From: Clostridia bacterium
GTDB taxonomy: Bacteria > Bacillota_A > Clostridia > Christensenellales > Aristaeellaceae
DNA length: 44,396 nucleotides
Direction of reading: 5' to 3'
Assembly: GCA_017518705.1 (NCBI GenBank)
Contig: JAFWUC010000043.1
Location: forward strand, 1 to 44,396
The notes beneath the pieces were generated by a model that saw only the letters and a program-made list of their open reading frames with translations, did no database searches and had not been told where the DNA came from. The translations under genes and the position numbers were made by a program. This document shows positions 17,629 through 26,639 of the stretch, one piece after another; position 1 is the stretch's first letter; every line of letters begins with the position of its first letter.

Positions 17629-18840
17629 CTATTCCTCCTCGCTTAACGGCTTTACGTAAAACACCGTGGGCATGGGGCGGGACGTGCCGTAGTGGTATGA
17701 CGTGTACACCCTCTCCGGCCCCAGCATAAGCGCTGTGGAGTAGCCTCCGTCCAGCGTAGCCGCGTTCACGCAGCCCAGCTCCTCGTATATGTCCGCCATG
17801 TTTTCCATGCTGCAGCCCAGGCTGCCCGGATCGCGGCCCTGTACGATCAGGAAATACACCTTGCCGTCCGCGTCCTGGCCTATGCCCGTGCGGGCGGTGT
17901 AGGGGCGGCTGATGTGGTTCTGCACGATCTCCTGCCTCTCCCCGTCCTTTATAAGCGCCGCCTGGAACGCCAGCGCGTCCCTCAGGTGCAGCGCCTCCAG
18001 TTCGTCGTCCTTGTAGCGGCCCACGTGCAGTTTGTTGTCGTAGTCGAAGCCCATCACCACGAAGGCGTTCACGTTGCGCCACTCGTTTCTGCGCCTTAAT
18101 ACGCCGTCCGTCACCACGTAGCCTTCGGGGATGCCGCCCCTGGTGCCGTCGCCGTCCAGGAACGCGCCGCCGTTTATGGTAGCCGCGCCCTTGAATTCAC
18201 TGTAGAATTTCTCCACCTGCCAGCCGCCGCTTTTGTCGCTGAACACCTTGATCGCCCCGGCTTTGACCCGGGCGGGGTCGTCCACCGTGAGCACGTAGCC
18301 CCGGTAGGTCATTCCGCTAATGGCTTCGATATGCATGCCTTCGTCCAGCGTTTGGTTGTATTCTTCCGCTTTCTGCTGCTCCACGTCGCAGGGCAGGTTG
18401 TAAAAGTCGTACAAGAACCAGTTCTGTTTGCCCTGGAAGGTGTGGTATTTTATGGTCACGTGATAGCGCAGATAGTAGCGCGCCTTGTAGTTCCACGCCA
18501 CCCACTGGATGTCGTTGTTGCAGTAAAAATCGCATTCCACGGTGTCGTCGCCGGTCTTGACGTAATTGTCTGTGTATACGTCGTTTAAGTCGTTCTTCTT
18601 TATGCCGCTGCAGAAGCCCCAGTCATAGGTCTTGAGCGTGAGCCAGGCGGGCGAATCGATTATGATATAGTTGGTTATGGTCTGTATGTAATACTGGTTC
18701 ACGGCGTAAAACGTCATCGCCCTCATGACGCGTATCATTTCCTGTTCGTAGGTCTGCTTAAGGTCCTCTTCCCCGGCGCAGCCGCAAAACGCGCCCGCAG
18801 CCAGGAGCAGAGCCAGTACAAACGCCAAAACCTTCTTCAT
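17629..18840 (-). CDS. Lipoprotein with phosphodiester glycosidase (NAGPA) domain, copy 2
   Basis: ATG 18840 gives 403 residues. The TTG at 18849 is too close to GGAGGG to be the start. The signal peptide ends in a lipobox (AFCGC, Cys near 20). The architecture matches the downstream copy: N-terminal domain with YNLPCD, then AATINGGAFLDG, RTGIGQDADGKVYFLIVQGRD and TLDGGYSTALMLG. The downstream copy has DGGHSTCL at the last motif, so the active-site rims differ, suggesting divergence of substrate. The two copies are co-transcribed from the promoter at 18870-18899 and both end with PTVFYVK, a clear mark of duplication. Confidence 0.88.
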   Translation of the reverse strand: MKKVLAFVLALLLAAGAFCGCAGEEDLKQTYEQEMIRVMRAMTFYAVNQYYIQTITNYIIIDSPAWLTLKTYDWGFCSGIKKNDLNDVYTDNYVKTGDDTVECDFYCNNDIQWVAWNYKARYYLRYHVTIKYHTFQGKQNWFLYDFYNLPCDVEQQKAEEYNQTLDEGMHIEAISGMTYRGYVLTVDDPARVKAGAIKVFSDKSGGWQVEKFYSEFKGAATINGGAFLDGDGTRGGIPEGYVVTDGVLRRRNEWRNVNAFVVMGFDYDNKLHVGRYKDDELEALHLRDALAFQAALIKDGERQEIVQNHISRPYTARTGIGQDADGKVYFLIVQGRDPGSLGCSMENMADIYEELGCVNAATLDGGYSTALMLGPERVYTSYHYGTSRPMPTVFYVKPLSEEE

Positions 18841-18869
18841 TGCACACAACCCTCCATTATAATGCAGTT

Positions 18870-18899
18870 ATTGTACAATGATTCCGCGGCGCCTGTCAA
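18870..18899 (-). promoter_or_regulatory. Promoter of the NAGPA lipoprotein operon
   Basis: Read leftward: TTGACA (18894-18899), an 18-base spacer, TACAAT (18870-18875). A further TATAAT at 18856-18861 lacks a matching -35 box. The promoter is back to back with the T-box promoter at 18932. Confidence 0.7.
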
Positions 18900-18931
18900 T
18901 CCTTACTTATTAAACAATTAACATATGTCTC

Positions 18932-18960
18932 TTGACTTTAGCAAAGCAAAGTGCTAAAAT
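18932..18960 (+). promoter_or_regulatory. Promoter of the T-box / ligase-iorAB operon
   Basis: TTGACT (18932-18937), a 17-base spacer and TAAAAT (18955-18960). The transcript should begin near 18967, just before Stem I of the T-box leader. Confidence 0.8.
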
Positions 18961-18976
18961 CTGTTTAAACGCGCGG

Positions 18977-19197
18977 AGGGGAAACAAGTAGCCTCCGCCC
19001 GGCACACGCAGAGAGGGGCCGTCTGGTGCAAGGCCCTTGGCCGGCGGAGAGCGAATACATTCCCTTAGCGGCAGGCTGAAAGCGCAGGCAAGTAGGTCTT
19101 TCCGGGTCAGCCCGTTACAGCTTTCGAGGCTCCGTTTGCGGAGCGAACTGAGGTGGTACCGCGCTAATACGCCCTCTCGCTTATGCGAGGGGGTTTT
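18977..19197 (+). promoter_or_regulatory. T-box riboswitch leader, tyrosine (UAC) specifier
   Basis: Stem I can be drawn in full. AGGGGAA (18977-18983) pairs with TTCCCTT (19060-19066); an internal loop has AGTA (18987-18990) opposite GAATACA (19053-19059); CTCCGCC (18993-18999) pairs with GGCGGAG (19043-19049). AGAGA (19010-19014) and the apical GGTGCAA loop (19025-19031) on a GGGCC/GGCCC stem complete it. The specifier codon after the conserved GAA and before A is TAC at 19056-19058, tyrosine. The T-box sequence TGAGGTGGTACCGCG lies at 19149-19163, and the terminator at 19172-19197. In this family uncharged cognate tRNA pairs with specifier and T-box and favours the antiterminator, so the operon should be expressed when Tyr-tRNA charging falls. 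Confidence 0.95.
19172..19197 (+). terminator. T-box conditional terminator
   Basis: CCCTCTCGC (19172-19180), a TTAT loop and GCGAGGGGG (19185-19193) with one G-U pair, followed by TTTT. It is the alternative structure to the antiterminator formed with the T-box sequence. Confidence 0.9.
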
Positions 19198-19231
19198 GAT
19201 ATTCAAAGCATACAACGAAAGGAACACACAA

Positions 19232-20866
19232 ATGCCTATTACCGACTTACTGCGACGCAACGCTTCCCTCTATCCCAACGATACCGCGCTGGTGGAGCTG
19301 AACCCCGAGGTGACCGAGCTGCACCGCACCACCTGGAAGGAATACGAGCTGATCGAGCGTCCCCTGGGCCGCGCCTTCAGGCGTGAGATCACCTGGAGCG
19401 TGTTCAACGAAAAGGCCAACCGCTGCGCCAACCTGCTTTTGTCCAGGGGCATCGGCAAGGGCGACAAGGTGGCCATCCTCATGATGAACGGCATCGAGTG
19501 GCTGCCCATATACTTCGGCGTGCTCAAGACCGGCGCGCTGGCGGTGCCGCTCAACTTCCGCTACACCTCTGAGGAGATACGCTACTGCCTGGAGCTGAGC
19601 GACGCGGACGCGCTGTTCTTCGGCTACGAGTTCATAGGCCGCATCGAGGAGATCGCGGATCACATCCCGCGGGTCAAGCTGCTGTTCTACGTGGGCGACG
19701 GCTGCCCCGTGTTCGCGGAAAGCTACAGCAACCTGGTCTCCAACGAGTCCTCCCTGGACCCCATCATCCCGCTGACCGACGACGACTACGCCGCCATATA
19801 CTTTTCCAGCGGCACCAACGGCTTCCCCAAGGCGATACTCCACAAGCACCGCAGCCTCTCCCACTCCGCCAAGGTGGAGCAGGCGCACCACGGTCAGACC
19901 AAGGACGACGTGTTCCTGTGCATCCCGCCCCTGTACCACACCGGCGCGAAAATGCACTGGTTCGGCTCGCTGATCTCGGGCGGCAAGGCGGTGCTGCTAA
20001 CCGGCGCCAAGCCCAAGAACATACTTTCCGCCGCTTCCTCCGAAAAGTGCACCATAGTGTGGCTGCTGGTGCCCTGGGCGCAGGACATACTGGACGCCAT
20101 CGAGTCCGGCAAGGTCGACCTGAAGGATTACGACCTGAGCCGCTGGAGGCTCATGCATATCGGCGCCCAGCCCGTGCCGCCCTCCCTGATCAAGCGCTGG
20201 AAGAGCGTGTTCCCCAACCATGACTACGACACCAACTACGGCCTGAGCGAGAGCATCGGCCCCGGCTGCGTGCATCTGGGCATCGAAAACATAAATAAAG
20301 TGGGCGCCATCGGCGTGCCCGGCTACGGCTGGGAAGTCAAGATAGTGGACGAGCAGCGCAATGAAGTCAAGCGCGGCGACGTGGGCGAGCTCGCGGTCAA
20401 GGGCCCCGGCGTCATGACCTGCTACTATCACGACGAAGCCGCCACAAAGGAAGTGCTGGAAGACGGCTGGCTGTTCACCGGCGACATGGCCATGCAGGAC
20501 GAAGACGGCTTCTACTACCTGGTGGACAGGAAAAAGGACGTCATCATCACCGGCGGCGAGAACCTGTACCCCGTGCAGATAGAGGACTTCCTGCGGGCGC
20601 ATCCCGCCATCAAGGACGTGGCGGTCATAGGCCTGCCCGACGCCCGCCTGGGCGAGATCGCCGCCGCTATAATCGAGGTCAAGGAAGGCGACACGCTCAC
20701 CGAAGAGGAAGTAAACACCTTCTGCATGGAGATGCCCCGCTACAAGCGCCCCCGCAAGATCATATTCGCGCCCGTGCCCAGGAACGCCACCGGCAAGATC
20801 GAAAAGCCCCGCTTAAGGCAGATCTACTGCGGCGAGAGCCTGGTAAAGACCCAGATAACCCATTAG
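19232..20866 (+). CDS. ANL-family acyl/aryl-acid:CoA ligase
   Basis: The 544-residue product starts at ATG 19232 behind GAAAGGA. The frame stays open upstream through the T-box leader (to 19037), a likely source of start miscalls. Adenylation motifs are in order: phosphate loop FSSGTNGFPKAI (about 192, Asn in place of the second Thr), TNYGLSES (about 335), WLFTGDMA with the ribose-binding Asp (about 415), hinge RKKDVIITGGENLYP, and the C-terminal Lys in NATGKIEK (about 525). The family activates a carboxylic acid with ATP and forms its CoA thioester. Linkage to iorAB under a tyrosine T-box makes an arylacetate such as 4-hydroxyphenylacetate the most likely substrate; that is inference. Confidence 0.88.
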   Translation: MPITDLLRRNASLYPNDTALVELNPEVTELHRTTWKEYELIERPLGRAFRREITWSVFNEKANRCANLLLSRGIGKGDKVAILMMNGIEWLPIYFGVLKTGALAVPLNFRYTSEEIRYCLELSDADALFFGYEFIGRIEEIADHIPRVKLLFYVGDGCPVFAESYSNLVSNESSLDPIIPLTDDDYAAIYFSSGTNGFPKAILHKHRSLSHSAKVEQAHHGQTKDDVFLCIPPLYHTGAKMHWFGSLISGGKAVLLTGAKPKNILSAASSEKCTIVWLLVPWAQDILDAIESGKVDLKDYDLSRWRLMHIGAQPVPPSLIKRWKSVFPNHDYDTNYGLSESIGPGCVHLGIENINKVGAIGVPGYGWEVKIVDEQRNEVKRGDVGELAVKGPGVMTCYYHDEAATKEVLEDGWLFTGDMAMQDEDGFYYLVDRKKDVIITGGENLYPVQIEDFLRAHPAIKDVAVIGLPDARLGEIAAAIIEVKEGDTLTEEEVNTFCMEMPRYKRPRKIIFAPVPRNATGKIEKPRLRQIYCGESLVKTQITH

Positions 20867-20894
20867 TCCATATTCCCTTCCATACGAGGTACAT

Positions 20895-22631
20895 ATGAAG
20901 CAGCTGTTACTTGGCAACAAGGCCATTGCCCGGGGCCTTTGGGAGGCGGGCGTTAAGTACGTGTCCTCATATCCGGGCACTCCCTCCACGGAGATCACCG
21001 AAGAGGTGGCGGAGTTTAGCGAAGTGTACGCCGAATGGGCGCCCAACGAGAAGGTGGCGCTGGAAAGCGCCATGGGCGCGTCCCTGGCGGGCGCGAGGGC
21101 GTTTACCGCCATGAAGCACGTTGGCTTAAACGTAGCCGCCGATCCCCTGTTCACTGCCGCGTACACCGGCGTGAACGGCGGCCTGGTGGTGTGCGTGGCG
21201 GACGATCCCGCAATGCATTCCAGCCAGAACGAGCAGGACAGCCGCCACTACGCCCGCGCCGCCAAGCTGCCCATGCTGGAGCCCTCCGACTCCGTCGAGT
21301 GCCGGGACTTCACCTGCCTGGCTTACGAGATCAGCGAACGGTTCGACACGCCCGTGCTGCTAAGGACCTGCACGAGGGTCGCCCATTCCCAGAGCCTCGT
21401 GGAGCTTCACGAGCGCACCGAGCTGCCCCTTAAGGAATACAAAAAAGACCCGTCCAAGTACGTTATGAACCCGGGTTTCGGCTTCAAGCGCCACTTCGTC
21501 GTGGAAGACCGGCTGCTAAAGCTCAAGGAGTATTCCGAAAACAGCCCCCTGAATTTCGAAGAGCTCAACGACACGAGCGTGGGCTATGTGTGCTCCAGCA
21601 CCTGCTATGAATATATAAAGGAAGCCATACCCGGCGCCAGCGTGTTCAAGATCGGCATGAGCTTCCCCATGCCGCTGGAAAAGATCCGCGCCTTCGCCGC
21701 CAAGGTGGACAGGCTGATAGTGGTGGAGGAGCTGGACGGCGTGTTCGAAAGCGAGATCCGCGCCGCGGGCATCCGCGTGGACGGCGGCAAGGACATTTTC
21801 GGCTGCATCGGCGAGCTCTCCCAGAGCAAGATCCGCACCGCCCTGGGCCTGGAGCTGCCCGAGAGCGCTCAGTTCGATCAGCCACTGCCCGCCCGTCCCC
21901 CTGTCATGTGCGCGGGCTGCCCCCACAGAGGCGTGTTCTACGTGCTCAACAAGCTTAAGCTCACCGTCACCGGCGACATCGGCTGCTACACCCTGGGCGC
22001 GTCCGCGCCGTTAAGCGCGGTGGACAGCGTATTGTGCATGGGCGCCAGCATCGGCATGCTGCACGGCTTCAACACCGTGCGCCCGGAGACCTCCGGCAAG
22101 ACCGTGGCCGTGATAGGCGACTCCACCTTCCTGCACTCCGGCATCACCGCCCTGACCGACGTGGCCTACAACCAAAGCGTGTCCACGGTGCTGATACTGG
22201 ACAACTCCATAACCGGCATGACCGGCCATCAGCAGAATCCCGCCACCGGGCTGACGCTCAAGCTCAAGGAAGTGCCGCCGGTGAGCCTGGAAAAAGTGTG
22301 CGAAGCGGTGGGCATCAAGCGGGTCAGGAGCGTGGACGCGGGCAACCTTAAGGAGATCGAAGCGGCGCTGAAGGAAGAGCTGGCCGCCGAAGAACCTTCC
22401 GTCATCATCTGCCGCAAGCCCTGCCAGCTGCTCAAGTACGTCAAGCCCAAGCCCGCCCTTAAGGTGGACGCGGACAAGTGCCGGGGCTGCAAGTCCTGCA
22501 TGCGCATAGGCTGCCCGGCTGTCAGGTTCGCTTCCGGCAAGGCGGAGATAGACTCCGCCCAGTGCGTGGGCTGCGGCCTGTGCAGCCAAATGTGTGCTTT
22601 CGGAGCCATCGGGGAGGGTAAACATGAGTAA
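20895..22631 (+). CDS. iorA: Indolepyruvate:ferredoxin oxidoreductase alpha subunit
   Basis: The 578-residue product is typical for IorA. The N-terminal pyrimidine domain begins LLLGNKAIARGLWEAG and carries YPGTPSTEI; a middle domain follows. The thiamine-diphosphate site is GDIGCYTLG and GDSTFLHSG...DNSITGMTG (about 355-440), with CAGCPHRG (about 338) ahead of it. Two [4Fe-4S] motifs close the protein (CRGCKSCMRIGCP and CVGCGLCSQMC, about 529-572). With IorB it interconverts arylpyruvates and arylacetyl-CoA plus CO2 using ferredoxin, in the cytoplasm, and is oxygen sensitive. It follows the ligase gene by 28 bases. T-box control by tRNA-Tyr argues for the reductive carboxylation direction here. 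Confidence 0.95.
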   Translation: MKQLLLGNKAIARGLWEAGVKYVSSYPGTPSTEITEEVAEFSEVYAEWAPNEKVALESAMGASLAGARAFTAMKHVGLNVAADPLFTAAYTGVNGGLVVCVADDPAMHSSQNEQDSRHYARAAKLPMLEPSDSVECRDFTCLAYEISERFDTPVLLRTCTRVAHSQSLVELHERTELPLKEYKKDPSKYVMNPGFGFKRHFVVEDRLLKLKEYSENSPLNFEELNDTSVGYVCSSTCYEYIKEAIPGASVFKIGMSFPMPLEKIRAFAAKVDRLIVVEELDGVFESEIRAAGIRVDGGKDIFGCIGELSQSKIRTALGLELPESAQFDQPLPARPPVMCAGCPHRGVFYVLNKLKLTVTGDIGCYTLGASAPLSAVDSVLCMGASIGMLHGFNTVRPETSGKTVAVIGDSTFLHSGITALTDVAYNQSVSTVLILDNSITGMTGHQQNPATGLTLKLKEVPPVSLEKVCEAVGIKRVRSVDAGNLKEIEAALKEELAAEEPSVIICRKPCQLLKYVKPKPALKVDADKCRGCKSCMRIGCPAVRFASGKAEIDSAQCVGCGLCSQMCAFGAIGEGKHE

Positions 22632-23193
22632 TTCGATAATGATAGTCGGCGTGGGCGGCCAGGGCACGCTTCTGGCCAGCCGCCTGATCGGCCACGTGCT
22701 GATCGAAAAAGGGTTCGACGTGAAACTGAGCGAGGTGCACGGCATGTCCCAGCGGGGCGGCAGCGTGGTCACCTATGTCAAGTACGGCGATAAGGTGTTT
22801 TCCCCCATAGTGGGCGAGGGCGAGGCAGACTTCATCCTCTCCTTTGAAGCCATAGAGGGCGCCCGATACCTGAAAATGCTCAAAAAGGACGGCCTGCTCA
22901 TCACCAACACGGCCGAGATCTACCCCATCACCGTGATCACCGGCCAGCAGGAATATCCCGCCAAGCCGATCCCCGCGCTGAAGCAGAAGTGCCGCGTGGC
23001 GGACGTGGACGCGCTTAAGATCGCCCGCGCCTGCGGCAGCGACAAGGCCCAGAACACCGTGCTGCTGGGAGTTTTGAGCCGCTACATGCCCGAGATCTCC
23101 CTGGAAAGCTGGCTTTCCGCCATCGAACAGCTGGTGAAGCCCAAGTTCGTGGAGCTGAACAAAAAAGCCTTCCTGGAAGGCCGGAACGCGTAA
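22624..23193 (+). CDS. iorB: Indolepyruvate:ferredoxin oxidoreductase beta subunit
   Basis: ATG 22624 gives 189 residues and overlaps the end of iorA by eight bases; GGGGAGGG lies just ahead. The upstream in-frame extension to 22594 belongs to iorA coding sequence and is rejected. The family marker VGVGGQGTLLASRLIG near the N-terminus and EVHGMSQRGGSVVTYVKYG are the typical gamma-type fold of 2-oxoacid:ferredoxin oxidoreductases, which completes the CoA/TPP site with IorA. It is last in the operon, before a bidirectional terminator. It should be made in fixed ratio with IorA by translational coupling. Confidence 0.95.
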   Translation: MSNSIMIVGVGGQGTLLASRLIGHVLIEKGFDVKLSEVHGMSQRGGSVVTYVKYGDKVFSPIVGEGEADFILSFEAIEGARYLKMLKKDGLLITNTAEIYPITVITGQQEYPAKPIPALKQKCRVADVDALKIARACGSDKAQNTVLLGVLSRYMPEISLESWLSAIEQLVKPKFVELNKKAFLEGRNA

Positions 23194-23204
23194 GCAAAAC
23201 AAAA

Positions 23205-23236
23205 GCAGAGCCCCTCAAACGAGGGGCTCTGCTTTT
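23205..23236. terminator. Bidirectional terminator between iorB and tRNA-Arg
   Basis: GCAGAGCCCCTC (23205-23216), loop AAAC, GAGGGGCTCTGC (23221-23232), then TTTT, with AAAACAAAA on the left. A 12-base perfect stem ends iorB rightward and the tRNA transcript leftward. Confidence 0.92.
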
Positions 23237-23239
23237 CTA

Positions 23240-23313
23240 CGTACCCGACTGGATTCGAACCAGCGGCCTTTGGAGTCGGAGTCCAACGCTCTATCCAACT
23301 GAGCTACGGGTAC
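23240..23313 (-). tRNA. tRNA-Arg, anticodon CCG
   Basis: Read leftward, acceptor GTACCCG pairs with CGGGTAC; the D-arm is GCTC...GAGC with AGTTGGATA loop; the anticodon arm is TTGGA-CTCCGAC-TCCAA, anticodon CCG; variable AGGCC; T-arm GCTGG-TTCGAAT-CCAGT. The discriminator is G and no CCA is encoded, so CCA must be added afterwards. It reads CGG codons. The D-arm resembles that of other bacterial tRNA-Arg(CCG). Confidence 0.95.
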
Positions 23314-23324
23314 ACAGCCTTTGT

Positions 23325-23353
23325 ATTATACCCATAACCCTGTTTTTTGTCAA
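23325..23353 (-). promoter_or_regulatory. Consensus promoter of tRNA-Arg
   Basis: Read leftward: TTGACA (23348-23353), a 17-base spacer, TATAAT (23325-23330), a perfect sigma-A consensus as expected for a stable RNA, 11 bases ahead of the mature 5' end. Confidence 0.9.
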
Positions 23354-23395
23354 GCCCGAAAACCTCGATCCTGCCTAAGCGCGCCGGTCTTCCGC

Positions 23396-23923
23396 TTATT
23401 TGGTGACGAGCGTGTCCTCAATGGGCTTCCTTACGGGAGTATTGGCGGGCTTCGACCGCTTGCCTACCGCGATCACGCTCATTATCTGCTCGTTTTCGGG
23501 GATCGCGAATATCTCGCGCAGCGCCTTTTCGTCGCTCAGTCCCATTATCAGGCTGTCGTAGCCCAGATCCTGCAGCGCCAGGATCAGGTACGCGTCGTGC
23601 AGACCCAGGTCGTAGGCGCCCCAGCAGTCGCCCGCGCTGCCCGTGGGCTGTCTCGCGGCGGTAAAGCCCGCGATGCCCTTCACGAAGGTGGTCACTAAAA
23701 GCGCGGCGTTCGCGGAACTGTTTTTGTTGAAGTCCGGCAGGGCGTCGAACACCTGCTGTGTTGTCTCGGGCGTCACCGCGGCATAGACCCGGGACTCCTG
23801 GGAATTCTTCCAGGACGGGGCGAAGCGAGCGCGGCTCACGGCCTCCTTAAGCGCGGCTTCGTCTATGGCGCTTTCGTAGCCTCTGGCGCTCCTGCGCGCC
23901 ATGATAAGTTTCTCAAATTCCAT
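23396..23923 (-). CDS. Nitroreductase-family flavoprotein
   Basis: The 175-residue product is short for the family (usually 170-220). ATG 23923 follows AAGGAGG. FMN-contact signatures are the N-terminal MARRSARGYES, APSWKNSQESR and the C-terminal IMSVIAVGKRSK. The middle has the family's helical stretch AYDLGLHDAYLILALQDLGYDSLIMG. Such proteins reduce nitro compounds, quinones or other electron acceptors with NAD(P)H through FMN, in the cytoplasm. Substrate unknown. It lies 55 bases downstream of tgt and probably shares the long leftward transcript, although its own ribosome site is strong. Confidence 0.88.
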   Translation of the reverse strand: MEFEKLIMARRSARGYESAIDEAALKEAVSRARFAPSWKNSQESRVYAAVTPETTQQVFDALPDFNKNSSANAALLVTTFVKGIAGFTAARQPTGSAGDCWGAYDLGLHDAYLILALQDLGYDSLIMGLSDEKALREIFAIPENEQIMSVIAVGKRSKPANTPVRKPIEDTLVTK

Positions 23924-23978
23924 ATTGACCTCCTTGTCGCCGTCAGTCTGTTGCCGGTCGCCTTTTATTGATTGTCCC

Positions 23979-25112
<1,134 letters not shown>

Positions 25113-25952
25113 CTATGCTTTTCTTCTGAATGAGGACGCGCAGACCGCGATCAAAAGCACCGCAAGGCTGCTTATCACCACGCACGCGCCCACGGGCAGG
25201 TGCCGGGTGCCCAGTTCGCTCAGCGCGCTTATGCCCATGCCCAGCGTGAAGGACACTACGGCGCTGACTGCCGAGATGATTATCATTCCCTTAAAGGAGC
25301 GGGACAGCCTCCTCGCGGTCAGCGCGGGGAAGATGATAAAGCTGGAGATCATCATCGCGCCCAGCACGCGCATGCCCATCACCACCGCCACCGAAGTCAT
25401 CAGCGACAGCAGGAACTGGAAACGATCGACCTTCATGCCGCAGGCGCGGCAGTAGGTCTCGTCGAACGTGACGGCGAACAGGCGGGTATACAATAGCGCG
25501 AACACTCCGCCCAGCACGATGCACAGCCCTATGACCGCCCACATGTAGCCCCGGGTCACGCCCATTATGGAGCCGAACATGCTGGTCTCCACGCTGTAAC
25601 CGTCCGTGAACCGGCCCGCTATCACGCCCACCGCCAGCGCGACGGTGGAGAATATGCCTATGAACACGTCGCCGCCCATGCCGCTTTTGCGGTCGAACAG
25701 CATTATCAGCAGGCTGGTCAGGCACACCAGGGGTATGGAGACCGCGAGGGAGAAATTGCCCATTCCTATCAGCGCGGCCAGCGCGGTGGAGGCAAAGCCT
25801 ATCTCGCCCAGCCCGTGGCCGATGAGCGCGTAACGCTTAAGTACGAGTATCACTCCCAGCACGCCCAGGCACAGGCTCATCAGCCCGCCCACCACGAACG
25901 CCCGCAGCGTAAGGGGACTGGACAGTATGTCCCACAAGCTTAATGATGACAT
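25113..25952 (-). CDS. znuB: Zinc/manganese-type ABC transporter permease
   Basis: The 279 residues hold about eight membrane segments in the ABC-3 (ZnuB/MntB/AdcB) pattern. The family features LSLCLGVLGVILVLKRYALIGHGLGEIGF near the N-terminus, the ATPase-contact region DRKSGMGGDVFIGI, and VLGAMMISSFIIFPALTARRL are present. ATG 25952 overlaps the znuC end by 13 bases, with GGGAGG upstream. The C-terminus is short, basic and cytoplasmic. It forms the channel of a high-affinity metal importer with the ATPase and the binding protein encoded upstream. The His-rich binding protein favours zinc over manganese. Confidence 0.9.
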   Translation of the reverse strand: MSSLSLWDILSSPLTLRAFVVGGLMSLCLGVLGVILVLKRYALIGHGLGEIGFASTALAALIGMGNFSLAVSIPLVCLTSLLIMLFDRKSGMGGDVFIGIFSTVALAVGVIAGRFTDGYSVETSMFGSIMGVTRGYMWAVIGLCIVLGGVFALLYTRLFAVTFDETYCRACGMKVDRFQFLLSLMTSVAVVMGMRVLGAMMISSFIIFPALTARRLSRSFKGMIIISAVSAVVSFTLGMGISALSELGTRHLPVGACVVISSLAVLLIAVCASSFRRKA

Positions 25953-26638
25953 GTATGTTCGTCCTCCCTGCCCTGCCAGTCGCTTATCTTGCCCAGGAAT
26001 TCCACCGAGTGGTCCAGCACCAGCACCCGGTCGGCATGCTCCTTAACGAAGTGCCAGTCGTGGGTGGACACCACCACAGATACGCCCCTTTCGTCCCTCA
26101 AGCGGGTGAAAATGTGCTGGAGCTGGTGGGTCATGCGGAGGTCCAGGGCGCTGGTGGGTTCGTCCAACACCAGCAGTTCCGGGTCGCCCGCCACGCAGCG
26201 CGCCAGAAGCACCCTCTGCATCTGCCCGCCGCTCAGCGCGCCCAGATAGCTTGACGCCAGGCCCTTGACTTCCATAAGTTCCATGGCCGTGTCCGCTTTT
26301 TTGCGCTGTTCACGGGTGTAGAAGGGGAAAAAGCTGTCCTGCCGGGTACCGCTTAGCACCACTTCCCTGACCGTGGCGGGAAAGTCTCTGACCTGGGTGT
26401 GCATCTGGGCCATGTAGCCCACCTTCAGCCCCTTCTTCTGCTCCATTTCCCCGCAGGAAAAGGGCATGAGCTTGAGCATCCCCTTCATCAGGGTGCTTTT
26501 GCCAGAGCCGTTGGATCCCACCAGCGCCAGTATCTCGCCTTTTCTCACGTCCACCGACACGTGCTCGATGGCGTCCTGGCGCCCCGAGCCGTAGTTCATG
26601 GACACGTCGCGTATGCTTACAAGTACGTTTTCTTCCAT
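25940..26638 (-). CDS. znuC: Zinc-type ABC transporter ATP-binding protein
   Basis: The 232-residue product has Walker A GSNGSGKS (about 38), signature LSGGQMQRVLLAR (about 137), Walker B LLVLDEPTSALD (about 160) and switch His in VVSTHDWH. The length and the segment KVGYMAQMHTQ are typical of metal-ABC ATPases. ATG 26638 lies one base from the znuA stop and the reading frame overlaps znuB by 13 bases, so znuA, znuC and znuB are one translationally coupled unit. It powers metal uptake at the inner face of the membrane. Confidence 0.92.
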   Translation of the reverse strand: MEENVLVSIRDVSMNYGSGRQDAIEHVSVDVRKGEILALVGSNGSGKSTLMKGMLKLMPFSCGEMEQKKGLKVGYMAQMHTQVRDFPATVREVVLSGTRQDSFFPFYTREQRKKADTAMELMEVKGLASSYLGALSGGQMQRVLLARCVAGDPELLVLDEPTSALDLRMTHQLQHIFTRLRDERGVSVVVSTHDWHFVKEHADRVLVLDHSVEFLGKISDWQGREDEHTCHH

Positions 26639-26639
26639 A

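Noticed and set aside
19037..19231. N-terminal extension of the CoA ligase
   Set aside because: The extra frame runs through Stem I, the T-box and the terminator; the ATG at 19232 has the ribosome site and begins the homology.
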